A stretch of DNA of 64,000 nt from assembly GCF_000179595.2 (NCBI RefSeq), contig NZ_JH556658.1, forward strand, positions 107,961-171,960, written 5' to 3'. The position numbers were made by a program, and so were the translations under genes. The notes below the pieces were generated by a model that was given only the letters and a program-made list of their open reading frames with translations, did no database searches and had not been told where the DNA came from. Source of the DNA: Acetivibrio cellulolyticus CD2 (GTDB lineage Bacteria > Bacillota > Clostridia > Acetivibrionales > Acetivibrionaceae). Positions 32,931-42,289 of this stretch are shown here, in pieces. How positions within the stretch are numbered: position 1 is the first letter of the stretch; each line of letters opens with the position of its first letter.

Positions 32931-34967
32931 ATGAAAAACTGGAAATTAAGCAGAACAATCACGTTGGGAATAACGATAATTGTCATTGTTTGCATCAGCC
33001 TGCTCTATGTTATGGCAAACAAAACAATTAACAACATGATGAAACAGTCAGAACGCAATCAAATGGAAACAAATCTTTTGGCACAGACAAGTCTTATTGA
33101 TGAGTATGTAAACAACCAAGAAGAGTTATTAATTGCTTATAGTAAGGCACCTGCAGTACGGGAATTATTAAAAGATGTACATAATGCCGAAAAGCAAGCA
33201 ATTGCGCAGACATATACTGAAAACTACTATGCAGGACTTGATAATTGGGAAGGTATTTATATCGGAGAGTGGAATACGCATTGTATTGTACATTCTGACG
33301 CCTCTAATGTTGGACGTACATGGAGGAAAGAAGCAGATCGCTTAAAACAATTACAAGATGCAATGTTGAAAAATGGACTATATAATGCAGGAATCATTGT
33401 TTCACCGGCACACGGACAGCTTGCTTTGTCGATGTACTACCCTGTATTTGACACAGATGGAACTACAATTTTAGGTTATGTAGGCGGTGGTCCGTTTGCG
33501 GAAGGTTTAAAAAATCTTTTAAATAAATTGAAAAGTAAAGAAGAGACAACCGGATATTATATGATTAATGTTGTGAGCAGAAAATATATCTTTGCCGATG
33601 ATAAGACTTTGATGGCTACGGATATCAAAAATCCGATGTTATTAAATGTTATTGAAGCAATTAAAAAAAATGGTGGTAGCGGAGAGCTTTCATATATGGA
33701 TGAAAAAGAAGGTGCTTGTGTTGCCAGGTACCAATATATCAGCGAACATGGTTGGGCAGTTGTATCCTTCGATAGTGAAAAGAATATTTATAGTGATACC
33801 AGAAAGAATACGAAAGTCCTTGCTACAATTTGTCTCTTATTCGTTGTAGTAATCAGTGCATTGGCATTTGTAATGATTAGATTGAGCATGAAGCCTTTGC
33901 GATATGTTGAGGATTCTATCAAACAACTTGGAAACTTAAAATTACAGAAAAATAAAAAATTGGAGCCATGGATTGGTACGAAGAGTGAAATCGGGCAGAT
34001 TGCTACTGCAATGAATTCTTTGTATGAGTCGTTGGGAGAAATTGTATATACCCTTAGCAATTGTTCTTCTTCATTAAGTGAATCAGCAGTTGCTATGCAA
34101 GATTCTTCGGGAGTGTTGGTAGAATGCGTATCAGATAACTCAAAGGCGACAACATTATTCGCAGAACATACAGAAGAAGTAAATGCAGCTGTTTCAAAAG
34201 TAGCTCATGAGGTTGCAGAAATTGCGCATGTAGTATCAGCGGTAGAAGAAAGAATTAGTCAGGGTAATAAGCATAGTGGTGAGTTACTTGAAAAAGTTGA
34301 TCAAATGCAGAAACTTGCAAATAGCTCAATGATAACAATCAGTGAGCAAATGGAAGAAAATCAAAAATCAATAAAACATGCATTGGGTGACTTACAATCA
34401 TTAATGCGTATTGATGAGATGGCGTCAAAGATTCTAAATATTACAAGCCAGACCAATCTCCTTTCATTAAATGCTTCGATTGAGGCGGCAAGAGCCGGTG
34501 AAGCGGGAAGAGGATTTGCTGTTGTTGCCGGAGAAATTGGCAATTTGGCCAAGAGCTCATCTGAGACAGCAACTCAGATTCAAGCAATTTGTAATGAAAC
34601 AAGAAATAATATTGCAAATATTCAAGCATGTTTTGATCAGGTTATTTTGTTCCTGGAAAAGGATGTACAGGCACAGTTTGTAGAGTTTGCAAAAGCAACG
34701 AAGGATTATCATCAGTCAATCCAGGATATTCAGGACATTATTGCAGATATTGCAGGTGCATCATCAACGTTTGTTGATACAGTCGATACAATTCAGACAC
34801 AGATTCAGTCAGTATCAGATGTTCCGGGTTCTAAAACAGTGAACAGTCAGGATATTTTGGATAAAGCGCATCAAACGGAAGTAACAACAGAGGAAATGAC
34901 GGTTATTGTTGGTCAAAATAAAGAAAACGCAGTTGCAATCAGCGGAATTGTGAATCGATTCTCATAA
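32931..34967 (+). CDS. Methyl-accepting chemotaxis protein
   Basis: A 678-residue chemoreceptor. A transmembrane helix (residues about 10-28, [19 protein letters not shown]) is followed by a double-Cache-like sensor (about 40-285) with [26 protein letters not shown] and [11 protein letters not shown] second membrane helix (about 292-318, [20 protein letters not shown]) leads into a HAMP-like segment. The MA signalling domain follows, with the conserved hairpin tip [19 protein letters not shown] and coiled coils on both sides. It would bind a small molecule outside and control CheA. It has a good site (AGGAAGGGG). No other chemotaxis gene is nearby. Confidence 0.93.
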   Translation: MKNWKLSRTITLGITIIVIVCISLLYVMANKTINNMMKQSERNQMETNLLAQTSLIDEYVNNQEELLIAYSKAPAVRELLKDVHNAEKQAIAQTYTENYYAGLDNWEGIYIGEWNTHCIVHSDASNVGRTWRKEADRLKQLQDAMLKNGLYNAGIIVSPAHGQLALSMYYPVFDTDGTTILGYVGGGPFAEGLKNLLNKLKSKEETTGYYMINVVSRKYIFADDKTLMATDIKNPMLLNVIEAIKKNGGSGELSYMDEKEGACVARYQYISEHGWAVVSFDSEKNIYSDTRKNTKVLATICLLFVVVISALAFVMIRLSMKPLRYVEDSIKQLGNLKLQKNKKLEPWIGTKSEIGQIATAMNSLYESLGEIVYTLSNCSSSLSESAVAMQDSSGVLVECVSDNSKATTLFAEHTEEVNAAVSKVAHEVAEIAHVVSAVEERISQGNKHSGELLEKVDQMQKLANSSMITISEQMEENQKSIKHALGDLQSLMRIDEMASKILNITSQTNLLSLNASIEAARAGEAGRGFAVVAGEIGNLAKSSSETATQIQAICNETRNNIANIQACFDQVILFLEKDVQAQFVEFAKATKDYHQSIQDIQDIIADIAGASSTFVDTVDTIQTQIQSVSDVPGSKTVNSQDILDKAHQTEVTTEEMTVIVGQNKENAVAISGIVNRFS

Positions 34968-35068
34968 GATATATGTGGTATACTTTCTATCATTAAATCA
35001 TTTTAATATTAACACAAGGCTGTTTATGTTTTAGGGGTTCTCGTCAAACCTTTTAAAAGAAGAATAGC

Positions 35069-35112
35069 GCGGTATAGATACCATGTCGGTTCGAGTCCGA
35101 CCTTTAGCACCA
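35069..35112 (+). pseudogene. 3'-terminal fragment of a tRNA-Leu gene
   Basis: The 44 bases from GCGGTA to CCA match the variable arm end, T-arm and acceptor 3' strand of a class II tRNA, with TGTCGGTTCGAGTCCGACCT identical to the intact tRNA-Leu at 22768. Variable-arm and acceptor bases differ, so it comes from another isoacceptor or a diverged copy. The 5' two thirds are missing. A tRNA-like terminator follows. Confidence 0.8.
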
Positions 35113-35134
35113 AACTTAAGAACCAAACTTAAGA
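35109..35134 (+). repeat. 13-bp tandem direct repeat at tRNA fragment end
   Basis: ACCAAACTTAAGA occurs twice without a gap (35109-35121, 35122-35134), beginning in the CCA end of the tRNA fragment. It may be a scar of site-specific integration or excision. Confidence 0.7.
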
Positions 35135-35135
35135 A

Positions 35136-35166
35136 CCTTGTAACAAAAACAGTTACAGGGTTTTTT
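35136..35166 (+). terminator. Terminator after tRNA-Leu fragment
   Basis: CCTTGTAAC and GTTACAGGG form a nine-pair stem (one wobble) with a seven-base loop, followed by TTTTTT. Confidence 0.7.
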
Positions 35167-35305
35167 ACTTTTATTCTCTTGACCACTGGACTTATCGAGT
35201 GACGGTAAATAATCCCTTGGGGAAAGGGTGGACTAAATTATAATGTCATCGCACATTGATTAAGCATATTATAAAACAGCACATTATGTTGAGGAGATGA
35301 ATGAG

Positions 35306-36181
35306 ATGGCATGTCCAATTGGAACTATAAGTTATACAATTCAATCTGGTGATACTCTATATAAAATAGCTGCCAAATATAACACAACATACCAAGCGAT
35401 ACTGACAGTAAATCCAGGATTAAACCCTAATAGACTTTATATAGGACAACAAATCTATATTCCTGTAGCCCAAGCTACTTTACAGATAGCTAATCAGCCA
35501 ATATTGGTAAATGGTACGAATATCAATACAGGGCAATATCCTGTATTGAATTACAAACCACCAAATGCACAATACCCATATATTTATGTACCAATTGCGG
35601 AGTTTTCAAAAGTAGGTGCAAATGTTTCTTGGGATGAAGCAAATCAATTATTGACTGTTACAACAGACTACTACACATTACAAAATACTGTTTACCAGCA
35701 GCAAAGCCAGATTAAAGATCTTCAGGAGCAAGTTGCATTATGCAATAAGACATTAGTAAAATTTGAAGGAACTGTTGAGGGGTATTACAAATTCTCAGGG
35801 GTATATTGGAGTCAACAAAGTCCTAATAATTACTTTACAATAGGTAAATATTATGAGGTTATTAGTCAAGAACCTGGGATGCAGAGAGAATACATGGCTG
35901 TCCTCAATGATAATAATCAGGAGGCAGTTTTTGTACGATTTACTCTAGCTCAACCCAAGGGGATAGTATACATAGGTATAGCCGAAGATGATTTGTATAA
36001 TTTTTCATGGGAAGGGGCAAATCTTGAAAAATTTAAGTTACTTGCTCCTACTAGTGGCGAAATTTCATTAACGCCAGGAAGAGTCTATATAGCTGAAAAG
36101 AATTGGGGTTATCCTGGATATGAAGGAAAGGCATACACGATTGTTGGAACTGATGTAGTTATTACTCCTGCAGCCCAGTAA
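35306..36181 (+). CDS. LysM protein with stalk domain
   Basis: A 291-residue protein. Residues about 8-55 form a LysM peptidoglycan-binding domain (YTIQSGDTLYKIAAKYNTTY ... NPNRLYIGQQIYIP). Residues about 65-125 form a stalk domain (PILVNGTNINTGQYPVLNYK, YIYVPIAEFSKVGANVSWDE) closely related to that of the gene at 23104-23709. A short coiled segment (QQQSQIKDLQEQVALCNKTL) and a C-terminal beta domain follow. No signal peptide is visible, as in spore-associated LysM proteins. ATG 35306 has GAGGAG 9 bases upstream; the ATG at 35297 is too close to it. It may act on the spore or cell surface. Confidence 0.85.
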   Translation: MACPIGTISYTIQSGDTLYKIAAKYNTTYQAILTVNPGLNPNRLYIGQQIYIPVAQATLQIANQPILVNGTNINTGQYPVLNYKPPNAQYPYIYVPIAEFSKVGANVSWDEANQLLTVTTDYYTLQNTVYQQQSQIKDLQEQVALCNKTLVKFEGTVEGYYKFSGVYWSQQSPNNYFTIGKYYEVISQEPGMQREYMAVLNDNNQEAVFVRFTLAQPKGIVYIGIAEDDLYNFSWEGANLEKFKLLAPTSGEISLTPGRVYIAEKNWGYPGYEGKAYTIVGTDVVITPAAQ

Positions 36182-36274
36182 TCTTTTTTAGTATTACAAG
36201 TTAGTATTTATAAAGAATGCAAACTCTTAAATGGCGAGAGGATGTTTATATATAACCTCATTAAAGCATCAAGG

Positions 36275-36321
36275 CAAAATATACATGGAACCACCTAAAT
36301 GGCAGTTCTATGTATATTTTG
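36275..36321. terminator. Bidirectional terminator between convergent genes
   Basis: CAAAATATACATGGAAC pairs with GTTCTATGTATATTTTG at 16 of 17 positions with a 13-base loop. It lies between the LysM gene and the convergent spore coat genes and has A and T runs within the arms suited to both strands. Confidence 0.7.
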
Positions 36322-36412
36322 TGTTATACTCTGAAAACGTTAAATTAACGTAATTTCTTAAGCTTGCAGAAATAATTCAAAAAGCTGAAAGTAGCTTACA
36401 ACCAGATTTTAC

Positions 36413-36700
36413 TTAGCTTTGCTGAAAAGATTGCATTTGGGATTGCATGGTAGTAAAACTCTGTTGTATTCTTGAATATTGTTCCTGTGGTGCTGCTTCT
36501 ACTTTGTACCATCCCTTTTTATTCATTAAATCAAAAAGCGACTTTTGATTTTGCAGTGATTTGTTCAATAATCCGGTAACATGATTTCTTACAGTATCAT
36601 TTGCACTTTCAATTGTTGCTGTACATAAAGCTGTAGCTTCAAGTTTTAATAAATATAAAATAGAGCCTGCCCATTCTTTTTCCTGTGGTTGATTTTGCAT
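36413..36700 (-). CDS. Spore coat protein, CotF family
   Basis: A 95-residue helical protein: EWAGSILYLLKLEATALCTA, then NHVTGLLNKSLQNQKSLFDL and MNKKGWYKVEAAP, the CotF-like signature (a ferritin-like helical pair ending in 'GWY....'). It would be part of the spore coat. AGGAGG precedes the ATG. It is the second gene of a two-gene minus-strand operon and marks the host as a spore former. Confidence 0.85.
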   Translation of the reverse strand: MQNQPQEKEWAGSILYLLKLEATALCTATIESANDTVRNHVTGLLNKSLQNQKSLFDLMNKKGWYKVEAAPQEQYSRIQQSFTTMQSQMQSFQQS

Positions 36701-36712
36701 AGTATTCCTCCT

Positions 36713-36913
36713 TTATTGTAGATTGTTCTTATTTACTATTGATGCGGTTGCTGTAATCCATTGATTATGTTCTGTAACCATGGATTGCATAAATGATTTG
36801 AATTCAGGATCAACTGCACTGTTGGATGCAAAGTTGCAGTTTTTCATTGTTGATTCAAATAACTTGCAGATATCTTCCAAGTATAGCAGTTCTCTAGTAG
36901 TTAACTGGTTCAT
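36713..36913 (-). CDS. Small spore coat-like protein
   Basis: A 66-residue helical protein (LTTRELLYLEDICKLFESTM, then DPEFKSFMQSMVTEHNQWIT) resembling the first half of CotF-family proteins, which often come in pairs. The start at 36913 is set by AAGGAGG directly upstream on the minus strand. It precedes the CotF gene by 12 bases, so the two are expressed together, presumably in the mother cell. Confidence 0.7.
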   Translation of the reverse strand: MNQLTTRELLYLEDICKLFESTMKNCNFASNSAVDPEFKSFMQSMVTEHNQWITATASIVNKNNLQ

Positions 36914-37138
36914 ATCTCGTTCCTCCTTATGATAATATTCATATAATAGGATTTGCAAAATTTAAGAAAATAATCATTATTTCAAATTCTAATGTTTTTA
37001 GAATTTTGTACGCTTTTGTCTGCAAAGTATATTTTGCTATTAATATTTCTGGTGGGTTGATAGAGGCAATAAAAGTATATATAATAAGCATGTAAATTAA
37101 AAAAGGCAACTTCTCTGTGTAAAAGGAGACATATTTGA

Positions 37139-38332
37139 TTGAAGTCGAAATATATATTATGCTTAAACCTATTATTTATACTATTTACATTAACTTCTTG
37201 TCATGATGCAATCAAATCTAATTACAATGATGATCAAAAAAATGAAATAATTAGTTCTTATGAAAAGTATGTTCATCGAGATGGAAAACTGCTTATTCAA
37301 AATAATGAATTGATTTCAATAAAAGCAGTTAATTTTGACAACCTTACTTGGTTTTCAGAGGCAAAGTTAGAGGATGGAACGCCAATTTTTACACTTCACC
37401 ATAGTGGGAAAGATTATGATATGGTAAAGTCATATGGATTCAATGCGATTCGCTTTTTCATTAATTGGCGTGATTTGTATACTGATCCATTGAAAAAGAA
37501 TATAAATAAAGAAGGATGGGATTGGTTAGACAAGAATATTGAATGGGCAAAAAAACGAAATATTTATTTGATCTTGGATTTTCATTGTCCTTACGGGGCA
37601 TTTGGCACTCAAAGTCAAGGTACTTGGCCTATATGGACAAATTCGGATGTCCAAAATGCTTTTGTTTCAACTTGGAAGGAAATTGCTGAAAAATATAAAA
37701 ATGAAACTATTGTTGCAGGGTATGACTTGATGAACGAACCTGCTTTACCGGTAGATGGCAAACAAGAATATGCTAATCTTATGCAAAAAACTATTAATAA
37801 GATTCGAGAGGTGGATCCGAATCATTTATTGATTGTGGAAGCTGCAGTAGGAATTGAAGGAGATGACAAGAGTTGGACGCGACCAACATGGGTGAAGGTT
37901 GAGGAGGAAAATATTATGTACTCCTTTCACTTTTATGATCCGCTAACCTATACTCACAATGGGGCTTTTGTTTCTGCAAAAAAAGTATGTTATCCAAGCG
38001 ATCTTTATAATCAAAAGCATCTTAAAAACGCTTATAATGAGTTTATATCTGAGCACTTTTTAAAGGAATATCCTTTGTTTCTGGGCGAATTTGGTTGCAA
38101 TGATTGGACAAAAGATTCAGGAGCTTTGCAATGGATTTCAGATGTCTATCAGTTATGCAATGAGAACGGAATTCATACTGCATTATTTGCCTATCGCTCA
38201 TTTGAGGACTTTAAGGATAAAAGTGTTTATAGTTTTGCAATCAGTAAAATGTATTATAATGCAAATACGGATACAGGTATTGAAGAAGTGCTCAATAAAG
38301 ATATTATTGAATTTTTGAGTAAGAAGGATTGA
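37139..38332 (+). CDS. GH5 family glycoside hydrolase, lipoprotein
   Basis: A 397-residue enzyme of the cellulase fold. A lipoprotein signal (LCLNLLFILFTLTSC, lipobox LTSC) anchors it outside the membrane. The catalytic pair of GH5 is visible: acid/base E200 in YDLMNEPALP and nucleophile E317 in LFLGEFGCNDW, with SFHFYDP and LDFHCPYG as substrate-cleft motifs. It would cut beta-1,4-linked glucans or mannans. TTG start behind AAGGAG. No dockerin or carbohydrate-binding module is present, so it is not a cellulosome part as it stands. Confidence 0.88.
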   Translation: MKSKYILCLNLLFILFTLTSCHDAIKSNYNDDQKNEIISSYEKYVHRDGKLLIQNNELISIKAVNFDNLTWFSEAKLEDGTPIFTLHHSGKDYDMVKSYGFNAIRFFINWRDLYTDPLKKNINKEGWDWLDKNIEWAKKRNIYLILDFHCPYGAFGTQSQGTWPIWTNSDVQNAFVSTWKEIAEKYKNETIVAGYDLMNEPALPVDGKQEYANLMQKTINKIREVDPNHLLIVEAAVGIEGDDKSWTRPTWVKVEEENIMYSFHFYDPLTYTHNGAFVSAKKVCYPSDLYNQKHLKNAYNEFISEHFLKEYPLFLGEFGCNDWTKDSGALQWISDVYQLCNENGIHTALFAYRSFEDFKDKSVYSFAISKMYYNANTDTGIEEVLNKDIIEFLSKKD

Positions 38333-38789
38333 GAGTAACTTTTTTGTCCTATAGCGCTAATAATATTTGTGAGATTAACTATAATTTTGTGATAAATACT
38401 ATGTTGATTAACCTTTCGACCTTGAAATTCCCCACATAACAGTAGTAGTCTCAGGTTCAAATATTCCTGATTCTGTGTCATATAGGGCAGCTATAGTTGA
38501 CCTTGTTTCCTTTGCAATTCAAAATAATCTAGATAATATTTTTTTCAATTATTGTTAATTATGGTATTATAGATTTACAGGTTGCATCTATTTGCACCTG
38601 AAGGGTATGTTGTTGAAGGTTGGGGCAAAACAATAATTGTTATTTGGATAGGTGATTTGAAAGATTATGGACTTCAGCTTTCAAGCTAAGCTTCCATGCA
38701 TGATGAAAAAATAACTTTCGTTATAAAAAAATTGGTACTCTAAAAGGTATATACAATCTGGGTGTAATTCTATTAGTGAGGTGAATGAC
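38333..38789. other. Intergenic region without a clear gene
   Basis: No complete gene. A 35-codon stretch at 38582-38689 (EGYVVEGWGKTIIVIWIGDL) looks coding but lacks a start and may be a gene remnant. AT-rich DNA before it (38520-38575) could hold a promoter. Confidence 0.35.
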
Positions 38790-40559
38790 ATGAAAAGAAT
38801 ATTTCTGGCAGCACTAATTGGCCTTATGCTGTTTACAGCCTGTGATAGAAATACAAAACAAACAGATAGCAAAGTGGAGCCTACTATGACAGCCAATTCT
38901 CAAGATGATGTAATAATACTTGAAGATATTGAAATATCCAGTATAAAAATTAAAAATTTAAGTACCAAGGATGAGACAATCCTTATAAAAGAAGGCATTA
39001 TCAGGGAGTTTTGCGGCTTGCTTGCCGGAATGAAGTATAAAAAAACCGATGAACAATGGGGGATGACCCATGAGGCAGAAATCTTTATTAACGGGGAGTC
39101 GGCTCTTAAAATTAGTTTGGCTGAAAGAGCGATCAGTGTTAGTAGGAAAGTAAGACTTGGGGATACCGTCGTCGAAAAGGGAATTTACGAGGCAGATGAA
39201 TGGATAGGTAGACACATTGGAAAATTTTTTGAAGGCACTGTTTTAGACCCCCAGCATATTGAAGTTCCTGCAGAACTTACTATGCCTGAAGAATCGTCCA
39301 GAGTAGAGCTAAGCGATATGGGAAGCAGTAAGATCAACCAATACGAAGTACAAACCAAATTACTTGATTTTGTAAAATTGAATTTCTCTGGTCAAAAATT
39401 TGAAATTGTGGAGGGTAAAAGGGTATTTAACTATGACACAATAGAGAAGCAAAGGCTGGATATGCTGAAAAAGTACAGAGCAATAATTATTGAATATCCT
39501 GATGGTTATGTAAGTGTTGAATCCGGAAATGAGTATAATGAAATTATTTCTGCACCGTATGTTACCTTGATAGAGCTATCTGAAAAACCGGGGAATTATC
39601 AGCTGTTTACCGAAAAAATGATAATTGATATAAAAGCACAAGAGCAATTTGTAAATGGCTTTGACAATGTTTTTAATGAAAATAAAGTATTAAAAGCTTT
39701 GAAGCCGGATGAAGTTGAGGTATTATATAATGAAAAGAGACCATATTACATGGAATACATCAGTAAAAACCTTGGTATCGAAAGCTGGCATGGAAGAGAA
39801 CCTCAAGAATTGGAAACACGTAAGCTAAATTTGGATAATAAGGGTGAACCTTACGAAGTGTTAGAATTCTATAATGGATTTGACTTGAGGCTTTTGTTCT
39901 TTAAAGCGGAGAAGTTTGTTGACTATATAGATTTCGGAGGCAGACAGGCTGGGACTGAGTACCGTATGGAAAAGGTTGGAGATAAAATATTTATTGCCGG
40001 CAAAAGATGCAGGGGTTATGGTACTGGTGAAGCCAGATATTTTGAGGATTGGTATATACTGAATGATCAAGGTAAAAAACTTGTTATAAGTTTTCCTTAC
40101 GATGTTTTTTCTCAACCACCTTATGGGGGTTATACCTTAAAGGCAAAAAGCATTAAATTGACAAACGGTGATGATGCCAATCTCACAGTAGATTATAGTG
40201 TTACAAAGTATTATTTACTTAATCTTGAAAATGCTGATGAATATGGACATATAAAAGTAGAGGGTACAAAGAAGGTTGTGTTCAAATGGGATGATGAAAA
40301 GTCTGTCTTTGTATCCGAATACGTTCCAGATGAGATGGGAATAACAGAAATACCTCCCGAAAGTAAAAAGATAACTGAGAAGTCTACCCTAATACTTACA
40401 GAGAAATACAAACAACTCACAGAAATAGTTGAATCAATTGGTGACGAAAGTAATATAAATGGAAAAGAAAATATGAAAGGGTCACTTGAATACTTCTTAA
40501 ACGACTGTGAGGATTGTAAGGAAAAGTCGGAACTGCTGAAATTGATAAGGAATTACTGA
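38790..40559 (+). CDS. Lipoprotein of unknown function
   Basis: A 589-residue lipoprotein (signal RIFLAALIGLMLFTAC, lipobox LFTAC). The mature part is charged and beta-rich. Residues about 45-130 look like a small domain with ISSIKIKNLSTKD, then KYKKTDEQWG and EIFINGESALKISL, as in cell-surface proteins measuring 'stop'-type inputs. The rest has no motif I recognise. ATG 38790 is set by GAGGTG; GTG 38781 overlaps that site. It is probably monocistronic. Confidence 0.7.
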   Translation: MKRIFLAALIGLMLFTACDRNTKQTDSKVEPTMTANSQDDVIILEDIEISSIKIKNLSTKDETILIKEGIIREFCGLLAGMKYKKTDEQWGMTHEAEIFINGESALKISLAERAISVSRKVRLGDTVVEKGIYEADEWIGRHIGKFFEGTVLDPQHIEVPAELTMPEESSRVELSDMGSSKINQYEVQTKLLDFVKLNFSGQKFEIVEGKRVFNYDTIEKQRLDMLKKYRAIIIEYPDGYVSVESGNEYNEIISAPYVTLIELSEKPGNYQLFTEKMIIDIKAQEQFVNGFDNVFNENKVLKALKPDEVEVLYNEKRPYYMEYISKNLGIESWHGREPQELETRKLNLDNKGEPYEVLEFYNGFDLRLLFFKAEKFVDYIDFGGRQAGTEYRMEKVGDKIFIAGKRCRGYGTGEARYFEDWYILNDQGKKLVISFPYDVFSQPPYGGYTLKAKSIKLTNGDDANLTVDYSVTKYYLLNLENADEYGHIKVEGTKKVVFKWDDEKSVFVSEYVPDEMGITEIPPESKKITEKSTLILTEKYKQLTEIVESIGDESNINGKENMKGSLEYFLNDCEDCKEKSELLKLIRNY

Positions 40560-40658
40560 AATACTATTTGGAATTTTCCACATGGATTATTTGAACAAAT
40601 AAGGCTTGAAGTGAAATGGAATAATGTTTAAATACACAGCTAGGGAGGACTAAAAACT

Positions 40659-41858
40659 ATGAAGGATACAAAAACAATCCGGTTAATATATCTGTATAAA
40701 TTTTTTGCCTGGTTTCATATGTTTTCAGCGATATTGATTCCCTTTTTTACGTCGTGGGCAAAGCTGTCTATATTTCAGTTTATGTTTCTTGAATCATGGT
40801 GTATGCTTTGTATGCTGATTTTTGAGATACCTACAGGCGGAATTGCAGACTATTTGAGCAGAAAGGCGTCGCTTCAATTGGGGTTAGGAATTCAGATGAT
40901 AGGATTTGTTATCTATGTGTCAGTGCCTAATTTCTATATGTATATGCTTGGGGAATTGGTGGTAGCGCTTGGATTTTCGCTTATATCGGGAGCCGAAGAG
41001 TCATTTATATATGATACAGTAAAGGCACAAGGCAGGGAAGAAGAATCAATGAAAGTATTAGGCAAGGCTGAAAGCTTTGGTATTGCGGGGATTATGGTGG
41101 CAGCACCGTTAGGTAGTTTTATTGCAGGAAAACTTGGATTAAGCTATCCAATGTTTTTGATGTTTATTCCTTTGGGTGTTGCACTAATTCTTTTGTCTTT
41201 TATGAAAGAACCTGTATGCAGCAATAAGGAAAAAGTTCAACGGAGTTATTTTGGCACAATAAAAAGCGGGTTACTTTTTTTCTATAATCATAAAGCCATA
41301 AAAACCATTGCATTGGATGGAATTGTCATAACTACAGTAGGTTTTCTGATGTTATGGCTTTATCAGATTATGTTAAAGGATTTAGGCGTTAATGTTGCTT
41401 ATTTTGGTATTGTTAATGCTGTATTTACAGGGCTGGAAATTCTTTTGCTTAACAACTATTCTAACCTGGAAAAAATTCTAAAGTCCAGAAAAAGGTTGAT
41501 ATTTTGGGGTTCGATTATAATTGGAGCCATGCTACTTATAGGTGGGTTTCTAAAATCAGTTTGGGTAGCTATTATTGTTATTCTGACTGTTATAAGCATA
41601 TGTATGACTCGAAGAACTTTGACTATAAACTACATAAACAAGTATATTCCTTCCGAAAACCGTGCAACTGTAATATCTTGTGTATCGATGCTCATTAGCC
41701 TTTGCAAGATGCTGTTGTTTCCCGTTGTTGGACTGATTATTGATAAGACTTCTGCAAATGTTGTGTTAATCGGACTTGGTATATTTGTACTTATTTTTGC
41801 AGTAACTTCAAGAGTGGAAGAGAGACATCTTGTTGGTAAAATTGAAGCTGAAAGCTAA
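40659..41858 (+). CDS. MFS transporter
   Basis: A 399-residue protein with about 12 transmembrane helices. The loop between helices 2 and 3 reads EIPTGGIADYLSRKASLQLG, the G-x3-D-x2-(S/G)-R-(K/R) signature of the major facilitator superfamily. A charged central loop (VCSNKEKVQRSYFG) divides two six-helix halves. EIPTG and GAEESFIYD are typical of a subfamily often annotated as drug efflux proteins. AGGGAGG site. Substrate unknown. Confidence 0.88.
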   Translation: MKDTKTIRLIYLYKFFAWFHMFSAILIPFFTSWAKLSIFQFMFLESWCMLCMLIFEIPTGGIADYLSRKASLQLGLGIQMIGFVIYVSVPNFYMYMLGELVVALGFSLISGAEESFIYDTVKAQGREEESMKVLGKAESFGIAGIMVAAPLGSFIAGKLGLSYPMFLMFIPLGVALILLSFMKEPVCSNKEKVQRSYFGTIKSGLLFFYNHKAIKTIALDGIVITTVGFLMLWLYQIMLKDLGVNVAYFGIVNAVFTGLEILLLNNYSNLEKILKSRKRLIFWGSIIIGAMLLIGGFLKSVWVAIIVILTVISICMTRRTLTINYINKYIPSENRATVISCVSMLISLCKMLLFPVVGLIIDKTSANVVLIGLGIFVLIFAVTSRVEERHLVGKIEAES

Positions 41859-42289
41859 ATGATTGAATACCTCTGGAGTTGACTCTTGAGCTTTATGATA
41901 AAGTTAAAAAGAAGAACTTGAAAATTACTTGCGTTGAAATGTTGGGGAAAGCGCAGGAGATTAAAGATTATATTAATTTGCAAAAACATTAAGTCATATT
42001 GGTGTGATCACATAGGTTCATATTATAAATTCCGCTTTTTCAAAGATTGAAATCATTGGATACATTCTTTTTTGTTCATCTAATACTTGCTTCATCCAAT
42101 ATAAGAAGTTCGGTGAAGTCGCTCGTTATGTATTGTTTTTTTGTAAATTAAAGTAGTATAATTATAGAAAGATTTAAGATTGGGAAGCAATGGAATTGTG
42201 TATAATAAAAATCTTATTTTTCAATAGATTAGTTATGAGGAGTATATCGTAAAGTAAACGAATTTGCACAAACAAAAGAGGTGGATGGT
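41859..42289. other. Region upstream of the defence operon
   Basis: A short coding-like tail at 41876-41992 (TLELYDKVKKKNLKITCVEM, then LGKAQEIKDYINLQK) lacks a start and is probably a gene remnant. The stretch 42125-42280 is very AT-rich; TATAAT-like sequences near 42150-42165 may hold the promoter of the defence operon. No regulator gene is present here. Confidence 0.4.

Noticed and set aside
35025-35112. A possible complete second tRNA-Leu
   Set aside because: D-arm and anticodon arm are absent upstream of 35069; only the 3' third is tRNA-like.
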